Shown here: positions 1 to 5,616 of the stretch, one piece after another
Numbering within the stretch: position 1 is the first letter of the stretch
Layout of the letters: the number at the start of each line of letters is the position of its first letter
Assembly (NCBI GenBank): GCA_035525055.1
Contig: DATLEZ010000116.1
Location: 1 to 6,688 of the forward strand
Direction of reading: 5' to 3'
DNA length: 6,688 nt
Origin: DATEEG01 sp035525055
Lineage (GTDB): Bacteria; Actinomycetota; Acidimicrobiia; Spongiisociales; ZC4RG35
Position numbers and translations under genes: made by a program
The notes under the pieces: model-generated
What the model saw: only the letters and a program-made list of their open reading frames with translations
Database searches by the model: none
What the model was told of the DNA's origin: nothing

Positions 1-153
1 TTCCTCAGGGTGGCAGTACCCGACCGGATCCATGTCATCGATCTCTCGACTGGTGAAGAGGTCGGGGGCCTGCTCCTTCCCGACGCCGCCAACCAGGTGA
101 TCCTGGGGCCGGCCACTAAGACCAAGTTCGAAGTGTTCACCTGTGCCTGCTGA
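1..153 (+). CDS. C-terminal fragment of a protein, possibly the last blade of a beta-propeller
   Basis: Frame 1 is open from the window edge to a TGA at 151-153, giving the last 50 residues of a protein whose start lies outside the window. The piece contains RIHVIDLSTGEEVGG, which resembles a strand-turn-strand unit of PQQ/YVTN/WD40-like propellers, where an 'xVxDLxTGxxV' turn is common. The chain ends in FTCAC, with two cysteines within three residues of the C-terminus, which is unusual and unexplained. The gene converges on the M15 peptidase gene and stops 29 bp before that gene's stop codon, with a terminator-like repeat between them. That this is coding is fairly secure. The fold is a guess from one motif, and no function can be assigned. 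Confidence 0.65.
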   Translation, partial: FLRVAVPDRIHVIDLSTGEEVGGLLLPDAANQVILGPATKTKFEVFTCAC

Positions 154-159
154 ACCGGT

Positions 160-189
160 CCCCAGTGATCAGGGCCCAGTGATCAGGGG
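160..189. terminator. Possible bidirectional terminator built from a 14-bp tandem repeat
   Basis: CCCAGTGATCAGGG occurs twice back to back (161-174 and 175-188). Because each copy contains the self-complementary TGATCA, the pair can fold into a hairpin: CCCC (160-163) pairs with GGGG (186-189), TGATCA (166-171) pairs with TGATCA (180-185), there is a 2-nt AG bulge, and the loop is about 8 nt. It lies between two convergent genes and overlaps the stop codon of the minus-strand gene. No U-run follows on either strand, so intrinsic termination is plausible but not proven. Confidence 0.5.
161..188. repeat. Perfect 14-bp tandem duplication (2 copies)
   Basis: Two identical adjacent copies of CCCAGTGATCAGGG are seen directly. 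The second copy contains the TGA stop (183-185) of the minus-strand M15 peptidase gene. The duplication therefore left a second in-register copy just past the stop. Confidence 0.9.
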
Positions 190-1382
190 TTAGGCGGGCT
201 GACCCACTCGAAGTGAGCGGCATCCGGCACCAGCCAGTTGCCGCCCCAGGTGAAGCCCCATCGCTCCATGATCGAAACGAGACGAGGGTCCTGAACGGTG
301 ACCTGTCCAGTGGGGTTGGCGGCGTAGTTGAGATCGACCGCCACCCCCCAGGCATGGCGGGACAACGATCGGGTTCCGCCGATGAAACGAGGGTTATAGC
401 AACCATCGAAGGTCTCGACGAGAAAGCCGAGATTGGATCGCTCAACCTCCGCCATCGCCCCGCGCAAGGAGTCGAGCATTCCGACGTGACAGGTGACCTG
501 GCCGAGCAGCGGCACCTCGACAGTGGCGAGGTTGTCTTCAATCCACTCGCTGTGGATGTCGAACGACCCCGAGCCATCCAACCTCAGCGAGAATTCTCCG
601 AACCCGGACTTGACTATCACCTGGGGCAGAACGGCGTCACCGTGGCGAAGGAAAGGCGTTTCTCCTGGCGCCCGGATGCGCACCGCCATTCCCTCGGGGA
701 GCACCTCTCGGACCGATCGCTCGAAATCCGTCCGGTCGCCATCGATGGTCACCAGCAGATAGCGAGGCGTCGTGACACCAAGCTCCGATCCCGTCGTGAT
801 GGTTGTGACGATCTCGGCGGCTCCGACAACCTGGTCGGGTAGAACACCAACCACGTCGAGGTCGCGGGCGCCCGTCGAGAGCACGTCTCCCACCACGGCA
901 GATCGCAACGACGCCGAACTCTCTCCTAGAACCACCTCACCGTCTTGCAGACCGGCGAGCGTGATCGTCCACTCGGCCGGGGCGATCCTGGCATAGGCAT
1001 CGTCGACCGCCGATGCTTCCACTGGAACTACGAAGCCATCACCCGCATCGGAGTCGAGCCACACGAGGTCGGATCGGATCTCGGAGACGAGTGACACCCC
1101 GCCAAGGCTTTGGACATCAGTCGCCAGGCCAGCTGGCAGGCCTCCTGATGTCCACACCACAAGCACCGTCGACACCGACGGGATCGATCCATCTGGCGGT
1201 TCTACGACCGTTGTGGAAGCGGCCGCGACGGTCGTTGAGGACGCTGTGGACGAAGTAGATGATGAAACCGACGTGATGGCGGTCACGATCGGGGTCTGCC
1301 CCGACTGGAGGGCGGTGACACCAACTGCTCCTGCCACCAGTCCGACCACACCGGCCGCCAGCGAGGACCGCCACCGTCTCAA
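183..1382 (-). CDS. Membrane-anchored or secreted M15 family (VanY/Ply500-type) peptidoglycan peptidase
   Basis: This 399-residue protein is predicted to cut peptidoglycan stem peptides outside the cell as a zinc D-Ala-D-Ala carboxypeptidase or L-Ala-D-Glu type endopeptidase. Residues 8-24 form a hydrophobic signal/anchor after MRRWR, and 32-62 are a Ser/Thr-rich linker. Residues about 72-240 resemble the outer domain of FtsX/MacB-type permeases (GEVVLGESSASLRSAVVGD, then DVVGVLPDQVVGAAE). Residues about 290-399 are the M15 domain. Zinc ligands are H343 and D350 in SRHAWGVAVD and H390 in HFEW, with catalytic D387 three residues before H390, as in phage Ply500. C298 and C328 could form a disulfide. 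The start is TTG, whose TTGA overlaps the stop of the anti-sigma gene, implying translational coupling; a GAGAG lies upstream. Family assignment is firm; bond specificity is not known. Confidence 0.9.
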   Translation of the reverse strand: MRRWRSSLAAGVVGLVAGAVGVTALQSGQTPIVTAITSVSSSTSSTASSTTVAAASTTVVEPPDGSIPSVSTVLVVWTSGGLPAGLATDVQSLGGVSLVSEIRSDLVWLDSDAGDGFVVPVEASAVDDAYARIAPAEWTITLAGLQDGEVVLGESSASLRSAVVGDVLSTGARDLDVVGVLPDQVVGAAEIVTTITTGSELGVTTPRYLLVTIDGDRTDFERSVREVLPEGMAVRIRAPGETPFLRHGDAVLPQVIVKSGFGEFSLRLDGSGSFDIHSEWIEDNLATVEVPLLGQVTCHVGMLDSLRGAMAEVERSNLGFLVETFDGCYNPRFIGGTRSLSRHAWGVAVDLNYAANPTGQVTVQDPRLVSIMERWGFTWGGNWLVPDAAHFEWVSPPNP

Positions 1383-3142
1383 GAGCCACTCTCGTCAGGA
1401 GAAACGAGGCTTGCGGCAATCGCCAACAACTCGTCGAGAGAAGCGGCCGACGACCCGATCGACACGGATGTCTCGCCTTCGGTCCACTCGAGCAACCCCA
1501 GCATCGGTGAGTAGCGACCCGTGGTACCCCGAACTTCCACAGCGCGGGCATCGGGATCGAGAGGCGGGGAGAGCATCGCGGCAGGTTGAGACACGATGCG
1601 AACCGACCGGCCCCCGGCCGCATACAGGTTGACCTGCACTGTCTGACCCGAAGCCTGCACTATCGGCTCGAAATACCCGGCCAGGCCGGAAGGCAACCAG
1701 GCCCCCCCAACCTCCCCGGGTCCGGCGAGAGCTTCCGCCCAATCAACCGGGAGCGAAAGCTTGACGCCAGGCAGATCATTGGCCAGGTCTTCGAGAGCGG
1801 CCGACTCCAGTGAACCGGTGATTACCGCATCAAAGCCCATGCCATGAACAAACACCCTGTCGGCACCGCCCGAAACGAAAACGGGGCCTTCCGACAGCTC
1901 AAGGGTTCGCACTGCCGAACCGTCGTTCCCAAACAGGCCGGGACCGGCCCACTCCTCGGCGAGGTCCAAGCGGATCCAGGCCCGCCCATCGCTCCAGGCC
2001 CAGATCGTCGTCGCAACCCGGCCGCTGACGGTTCCCGCCGCCACCAGGGGAAGCCCGGGATCGGCCGGTGCCACGAGGTCCATGTCGGTGCGGAAACCGG
2101 CGTCGACTACGGCACCGTCCTCCCCCGGATCGAGATCGCCCATCACCTCGCTACTCAGATCGACGGCCACGTACTCGACAACCAGGTAGGGCGCACCAGA
2201 CCCGTCTTCGTAACCGCGCCGAGCCGCCCACAAGATGCGGTCGGTCGACCCGCTGGGAGAAACCGCGACTCGCAACGGAATGAAGCTGTCCTGGTCAAGC
2301 CAGATCGCAACCAGATCCGTTGGGTGGATCTCACGCCAGTTGCCCAGACCGAAGTACGCGTTCAGCAGCGAGTCAGCTTGGGCAGCACTAACGATGAACC
2401 CCAGAGTCGGTCGGCCCAGAAGATCGCCGCCATCGAAGCGCTCAGGTTCGACACCGTTGCGAAGAACGGACGACGGCACAACCGCATCAAGAGGGGCCGG
2501 CACGATCACCGAGAACGGATCCCTGCCTGTCGTGATTCGGGTTCGACGCTCCCCGTCGGGGCAGCCGCCGAGCGTCGGACATGGAAACGGCGTCGAGACG
2601 GCTGCCGTTTCCCGATCGATCGACAGCGACCACGAGTTGAGGGGCCAGCCGACCGGCCCGCTCGTCTGGGTCACCTCGATCGCAAGGTACTCGGGTGACC
2701 GGTAGGACAGCTCCCCCAGGTAGGTCCGCTGAACGTCGGGGGCAATCGATTCGGTGACCGTGAATGAAGCGGTCAATCGATGAACTGCCGATTGAGCGGC
2801 GACCACTGCTTCAGGGAGCTCGACCGCGACCGACGTCCGGGGACCTCCGATACCTCCGGCTACGACAGCCCCGATAACGGCGCCGAGAGCGAAACCGGTT
2901 GCGAGCGACCAACGGCGGACCTCCCGACGCTTGACCGGAAGGCTGGCCATCACCCGATCGACGACGTCGGGAGCCCCTATCGGCTCAGATCCGAGGGTCA
3001 TCGACTTTGCCCGCAGTTGTTGCAGCTGCTGTAAGAAAAGCTGGCAGTCCTCACAGGTTTCGAGGTGACCGGCGGTTCGCGCCGGAACCGGGGCTCCGTC
3101 GATCGACGCCGACAGATCGAGACGCGCCGACTCACATTTCAT
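1379..3142 (-). CDS. Membrane anti-sigma factor: zf-HC2 (ZAS) domain fused to an RseB/LolA-like outer region
   Basis: This protein is predicted to hold the upstream ECF sigma factor at the membrane and release it on an envelope signal. Numbered from the chosen ATG at 3142, C3, H26, C30 and C33 make the C-x22-H-x3-C-x2-C zinc site of RsrA-type anti-sigma factors. A single membrane span covers about 78-100. The outside part is very long (about 480 residues; ordinary family members total about 80-250). Residues about 104-300 read like an RseB/MucB or LolA domain (VHRLTASFTVTE, GELSYRSPEYLAIEV, then DLVAIWLDQDSFIPLRVAVS), with C188 and C194 as a possible disulfide. The C-terminus (GLLEWTEGETSVSI, then LDELLAIAASL) resembles DUF4367/RseB-type endings. 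An in-frame ATG at 3160 would add six residues; 3142 is preferred because MKCESARLDLSASIDG matches the usual family start. The gene overlaps the sigma gene by 11 bp. Confidence 0.88.
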   Translation of the reverse strand: MKCESARLDLSASIDGAPVPARTAGHLETCEDCQLFLQQLQQLRAKSMTLGSEPIGAPDVVDRVMASLPVKRREVRRWSLATGFALGAVIGAVVAGGIGGPRTSVAVELPEAVVAAQSAVHRLTASFTVTESIAPDVQRTYLGELSYRSPEYLAIEVTQTSGPVGWPLNSWSLSIDRETAAVSTPFPCPTLGGCPDGERRTRITTGRDPFSVIVPAPLDAVVPSSVLRNGVEPERFDGGDLLGRPTLGFIVSAAQADSLLNAYFGLGNWREIHPTDLVAIWLDQDSFIPLRVAVSPSGSTDRILWAARRGYEDGSGAPYLVVEYVAVDLSSEVMGDLDPGEDGAVVDAGFRTDMDLVAPADPGLPLVAAGTVSGRVATTIWAWSDGRAWIRLDLAEEWAGPGLFGNDGSAVRTLELSEGPVFVSGGADRVFVHGMGFDAVITGSLESAALEDLANDLPGVKLSLPVDWAEALAGPGEVGGAWLPSGLAGYFEPIVQASGQTVQVNLYAAGGRSVRIVSQPAAMLSPPLDPDARAVEVRGTTGRYSPMLGLLEWTEGETSVSIGSSAASLDELLAIAASLVSPDESGS

Positions 3143-3683
3143 CGGCCATCCCATCCTCATCCGGCCCCTCTTCGTCGCGCAGCCACTCCACCAGGTGGCG
3201 ACGGGCGTGATAGAGCCGGCTCTTGACGGTGCCGATCGGCACCCCGAGGACCCGAGCGACCTCCTGGTAGGACAGCCCCATCACTTCGACCAGAAGGAAG
3301 GCTTCCCTGAGCTTGGGAGCCAGCGAGGCGATCGCGGCCTCGAGCTCCAACCCCGATGGAGATGAGTGAGCCCCGGGATCACCCAACTGCTCCATGTCGA
3401 GGTCGAGCTGCTTGCGCCGGTTTTTGCGAATGGCGTCGACGCCGGCGTTGCGAGCGATGGCCAACACCCAGGTCGAGAACTTCGACCTGAATTGGTAGGA
3501 GTCGAGCTTCTTATACACCTTGAGGAAAGTCTCCTGGGTTACGTCCTCGGCCAGCGACTGATCGCCGAGCAGGTGGCTGAGAAACCTCCAGACCTGGCCC
3601 TGATGGGCGCGCACCAGTTGCGCGAAGGCAACATGGTCGCCCTTCGCAGCAGCCCGGATCAGGTCCGGGTCTGGTTCTTCCAC
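3132..3683 (-). CDS. ECF (group 4) RNA polymerase sigma factor
   Basis: The 183-residue protein directs RNA polymerase to a stress regulon. The sigma-2 region spans about 16-90 and includes DVTQETFLKVYKKL and the promoter-melting/-10 reading stretch FSTWVLAIARNAGVDAIRKNRR. The sigma-4 region spans about 115-167, with the helix-turn-helix LSYQEVARVLGVPIGTVKSR that reads the -35 element. There is no sigma-3 region and no long C-terminal extension, so this is a compact RpoE/SigE-like ECF factor. The start is GTG; the only in-frame codons upstream before a TGA include no better start, and no strong ribosome-binding site lies at normal distance (a GGAG is 21 nt away). It is the first gene of the sigma / anti-sigma / M15 operon and has an ECF-type promoter 42 bp upstream. 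The acidic tail overlaps the anti-sigma start. Confidence 0.96.
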   Translation of the reverse strand: MEEPDPDLIRAAAKGDHVAFAQLVRAHQGQVWRFLSHLLGDQSLAEDVTQETFLKVYKKLDSYQFRSKFSTWVLAIARNAGVDAIRKNRRKQLDLDMEQLGDPGAHSSPSGLELEAAIASLAPKLREAFLLVEVMGLSYQEVARVLGVPIGTVKSRLYHARRHLVEWLRDEEGPDEDGMADEM

Positions 3684-3724
3684 TTGTCGCTGCGCCGATG
3701 CCAGCTCCGTCCAATCGCTACCAA

Positions 3725-3752
3725 TGAGACGAGCGAGCCGAGCGATTTGTTC
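3725..3752 (-). promoter_or_regulatory. Candidate ECF-type autoregulatory promoter of the sigma operon
   Basis: Reading the minus strand, GTGAAC (-35, GAAC at 3752-3749) is followed after 17 bp by CGTCTCA (-10, CGTC at 3731-3728). GAAC with a 16-17 bp spacer and CGTC is the known consensus of many actinobacterial ECF sigma factors, which usually transcribe their own operon. Transcription would start near 3720, leaving a leader of about 36 nt before the GTG. Confidence 0.6.
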
Positions 3753-3777
3753 ACAGTTGGCTGATGTTCAAGCGGAA

Positions 3778-3802
3778 GGGCACCGTGCCCCCCCGAGGGG
3801 CA
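3778..3802 (-). terminator. Possible terminator or hairpin after the VOC gene
   Basis: Two overlapping inverted repeats lie just past the VOC stop: GGGCAC-C-GTGCCC (3778-3790) and TGCCCC-CCCGA-GGGGCA (3786-3802). They cannot both form at once. The first has only a 1-nt centre, so it is a better palindrome than hairpin. Neither is followed by a clear U-run. It would separate the VOC transcript from the sigma operon promoter at 3725-3752. Confidence 0.35.
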
Positions 3803-3807
3803 TTCTC

Positions 3808-4173
3808 TCAATGCTCTTCTGGCGCGATGCAGAACTCGTTGCCGTCGGGATCGGACATCACCCGCCAGGCGAATCCGGGTATCTCGTGATCCTCGACATG
3901 CGACCCTCCAATTGCGACGATCCGGGCGGTGGCTGCTTCCAGGTCGCTCACCGAGGTGTCGAGATGGAGGCGCCGGCGCCCTTCGGTCGGATGGGCCACG
4001 CGTTGGAAGGCGATCGAGAAGGCTCCCGGTCGCTGTGGTCGCAGCCAAAGGAAGCCCTCCACCTGATGGGCGACTTCAACCCCGAGGAGTTCGGCCCAAA
4101 AGGCGGCCAAACGCTCTTCGTCAGTCGTGTTGATCACAACGGAGCGGACTTTGGGAATCAGATCGTCGGCCAA
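3808..4173 (-). CDS. VOC-superfamily protein (glyoxalase/bleomycin-resistance-like, Glyoxalase_6 type)
   Basis: This 121-residue single-domain protein has the vicinal-oxygen-chelate fold pattern: an N-terminal half with TTDEERLAAFWAELLGVEV and a C-terminal half with RRRLHLDTSVSDLEAATARIVAIGG, ending in WRVMSDPDGNEFCIAP. This is typical of the small Glyoxalase_6-like proteins common in actinobacteria, most of which have no known substrate. H70 and E113 are at usual metal-ligand positions. The N-terminal ligand position (VRSVVI) carries no His or Glu, so the metal site looks incomplete and true glyoxalase I activity is doubtful. The start is TTG, supported by AGGAGG four bases upstream. It is divergent from the oxidoreductase gene and lies 124 bp before the sigma gene, on the same strand but probably in a separate transcript. 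Confidence 0.88.
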   Translation of the reverse strand: MADDLIPKVRSVVINTTDEERLAAFWAELLGVEVAHQVEGFLWLRPQRPGAFSIAFQRVAHPTEGRRRLHLDTSVSDLEAATARIVAIGGSHVEDHEIPGFAWRVMSDPDGNEFCIAPEEH

Positions 4174-4177
4174 GGCT

Positions 4178-4183
4178 CCTCCT
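4178..4183 (-). promoter_or_regulatory. Ribosome-binding site of the VOC gene (AGGAGG)
   Basis: AGGAGG on the minus strand ends four bases before TTG at 4173. It is the strongest Shine-Dalgarno sequence in the window and decides the TTG start, since no ATG is available at the expected N-terminus. Confidence 0.7.
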
Positions 4184-4199
4184 GCTAGCGGGGGGATCG

Positions 4200-4205
4200 A
4201 ATGTA
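4200..4205 (-). promoter_or_regulatory. Candidate -10 element of the VOC gene
   Basis: TACATT on the minus strand fits the actinobacterial TANNNT -10 pattern. A start site about 7 bp on would give a leader of about 19 nt that still includes the AGGAGG. No convincing -35 is seen. Confidence 0.4.
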
Positions 4206-4210
4206 ACGCC

Positions 4211-4216
4211 TACCCT
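4211..4216 (+). promoter_or_regulatory. Candidate -10 element for a leaderless oxidoreductase transcript
   Basis: TACCCT fits TANNNT and ends exactly 7 bp before the ATG at 4224, the spacing seen when transcription starts on the A of the start codon. No ribosome-binding site precedes this ATG, which agrees with leaderless translation, common in actinobacteria. Confidence 0.5.
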
Positions 4217-4223
4217 GCCCGCG

Positions 4224-5240
4224 ATGCGTGCCTGGCTCCTCGACGACATCAAAGGCCCCGAATCCCTGCGCTTCGGAGAGGTCGACGATCCAACACCAGG
4301 CCCCGAAGAGGTCGTAGTCGACATCAAGGTGGCCGGGCTCAACCATCTGGACGTCTTCGTCACCTACGGACTGCCCGCCCCCAAGTCCTTTCCTCACATT
4401 CCCGGCGCCGACGGGGCGGGGGTGTTGGCAGCGGTCGGTGAAGGCATCCAGACCTGGAAGCCCGGTGATGAGGTGATAATCCACCCTTCTATTTCGTGTG
4501 GCCGATGCGACGCATGCCTCCGCGATGACATCGTCTTCTGCAAGGCGTTCACGATCCTGGGCGAGAGATTGCCGGGGACCATGGCAGAGAAGATTGCCGT
4601 GCCGGCCCGCAGCGTGTTCCGCCGCCCCGCCAGCGTCGATTGGGAAGTCGCCGGCACATTCGGGTTGGCAACCGCAACGGCATACCGGATGTTGTCCCGG
4701 GCCCGCCTGCAAAACGGTGAGACGGTGCTCGTGGTCGGCGTCGGTGGTGGGGTTTCGTCGGCGGCGATGCTGATCGCCGTCGCCCGGGGAGCCCGGGTAT
4801 TCGTAACTTCGAGGTCACCGGACAAGATCGCCTGGGCGCTCGCCCATGGAGCCGAAGCCGGGTTCGACTCGGCCGGGGAGTTCTCCAAGGAACTGCGCGC
4901 CGTCGCCGAAACCGGCGCCAACGTGGTGATCGAGAACGTCGGGCTGGCGACCTGGAATCAGTCGATGAGATCGCTGGAGGCAGGCGGGAGGATGGTGATC
5001 TGTGGCGCTACCGCCGGAAACAAGGTTGAGTTAGCCCTGCCGGTGCTGTGGTTCAAGCAGTACGAGTTGATCGGCTCCACGATGTCCAACCGGTTGGAGT
5101 TCGAAGCGTCCCTGGCAATGGTGGCGGACGGTTCGGTGCGGGTCCCGGTTGATCGGATCTACCCGTTCGAGGAGCTTCCCGCGGCCATGGCCCGTCTCGA
5201 AGCCGGCGAGCAGATGGGAAAGATTGGGTTGGCGCCTTGA
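4224..5240 (+). CDS. MDR-superfamily NAD(P)H-dependent alcohol dehydrogenase / quinone-oxidoreductase-like protein
   Basis: This 338-residue cytoplasmic enzyme has the usual length and order of the medium-chain dehydrogenase/reductase family: an N-terminal GroES-like catalytic domain (about 28-130), then a Rossmann domain (about 140-290). The structural-zinc lobe is intact, with C92, C95, C98 and C106 in SCGRCDACLRDDIVFC. The nucleotide-binding loop is GVGGGVSSA (172-180), and S196-R197 after the second strand suggests NADPH preference. Catalytic-zinc ligands appear lost: N40 (GLNHLDVF) stands where Cys is normal, and GADGAG (61-66) replaces the GHExxG motif. This points to quinone-reductase-like chemistry rather than classical zinc alcohol oxidation. 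The ATG has no ribosome-binding site and is probably leaderless. It is divergent from the VOC gene with 50 bp between them. The substrate cannot be named. Confidence 0.92.
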   Translation: MRAWLLDDIKGPESLRFGEVDDPTPGPEEVVVDIKVAGLNHLDVFVTYGLPAPKSFPHIPGADGAGVLAAVGEGIQTWKPGDEVIIHPSISCGRCDACLRDDIVFCKAFTILGERLPGTMAEKIAVPARSVFRRPASVDWEVAGTFGLATATAYRMLSRARLQNGETVLVVGVGGGVSSAAMLIAVARGARVFVTSRSPDKIAWALAHGAEAGFDSAGEFSKELRAVAETGANVVIENVGLATWNQSMRSLEAGGRMVICGATAGNKVELALPVLWFKQYELIGSTMSNRLEFEASLAMVADGSVRVPVDRIYPFEELPAAMARLEAGEQMGKIGLAP

Positions 5241-5256
5241 AGGCCTAAATAGGCTT
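5241..5256 (+). terminator. Weak hairpin after the oxidoreductase gene
   Basis: AGGCCTAAATAGGCTT directly follows the TGA. It can form a 5-bp stem (A-U, G-U, then G-C, C-G, C-G) around a UAAAUA loop. The stem is short and no U-run follows, so this is a weak terminator at best. Confidence 0.25.
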
Positions 5257-5552
5257 AAAGACCCACTGGACTCTGGGATTCTGCACCGTATCCACCGCTT
5301 CGCCTGTCGGACAAGTTCCGGCTCGCCCTCACGGTCCTGGTGGCCTCGAGGATCAAGGGAGCGAGCCGCCAGCAGGGCCGCCTCGTTGAACACACCGGTA
5401 ACACCAGCGTGAAGGAGGGCCTCAGATCCAGGGCTGGCTGGTTTGGAGTGGAAAGCTCCGGCAAGATCGGGATCGCTCTCTATCGACGTACTAATTCGGC
5501 AGGCGGCGAGACGCAGTCGAGAGGCTCGAACCCTCTGCTCGAAAGTGCCCGT
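5257..5552. other. Intergenic stretch with no convincing gene
   Basis: About 300 bp between the oxidoreductase and the lipoprotein hydrolase. The open frames here lack good starts and ribosome-binding sites and have poorer third-position GC than the real genes nearby. On the minus strand one frame reads protein-like across about 5290-5580 (including GVFNEAALLAARSLDPRG), which could be chance or a decayed gene. A tRNA-T-arm-like sequence occurs at about 5517-5536 (minus strand) without the rest of a tRNA. A function cannot be assigned. Confidence 0.4.
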
Positions 5553-5567
5553 GCTCAACGAATGAGC
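5553..5567 (+). promoter_or_regulatory. Inverted repeat, possible operator upstream of the lipoprotein hydrolase
   Basis: GCTCA-ACGAA-TGAGC is a perfect 5-bp inverted repeat with a 5-bp centre. It lies about 19 bp before the candidate -10 (5586-5591), where a -35 element would be, so a bound regulator there could control the gene. It is short enough to be chance. Confidence 0.25.
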
Positions 5568-5585
5568 GTTGTACCCGCCGACCCG

Positions 5586-5612
5586 TAGAGTCGAAGCTAG
5601 CCCCTGGGGAGG
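5586..5612 (+). promoter_or_regulatory. Candidate -10 and ribosome-binding site of the lipoprotein hydrolase
   Basis: TAGAGT (5586-5591) fits TANNNT, with no clear -35. GGGGAGG (5606-5612) lies four bases before the ATG at 5617. It picks this ATG over a TTG at 5569 that would place 16 residues before the Tat signal. Confidence 0.55.
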
Positions 5613-5616
5613 TCCC

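Noticed and set aside
213..842. Long plus-strand open frames opposite the M15 and anti-sigma genes (for example 213-842 and 1844-2698)
   Set aside because: They are antisense to proteins with clear family motifs, have no domains or ribosome-binding sites, and carry the Arg/Pro-rich composition typical of shadow frames in GC-rich DNA.
5510..5540. A minus-strand tRNA suggested by a T-arm-like GAGGG-TTCGAGC-CTCTC
   Set aside because: The expected 5' acceptor strand and the D and anticodon arms are absent in the flanking 60 bases.
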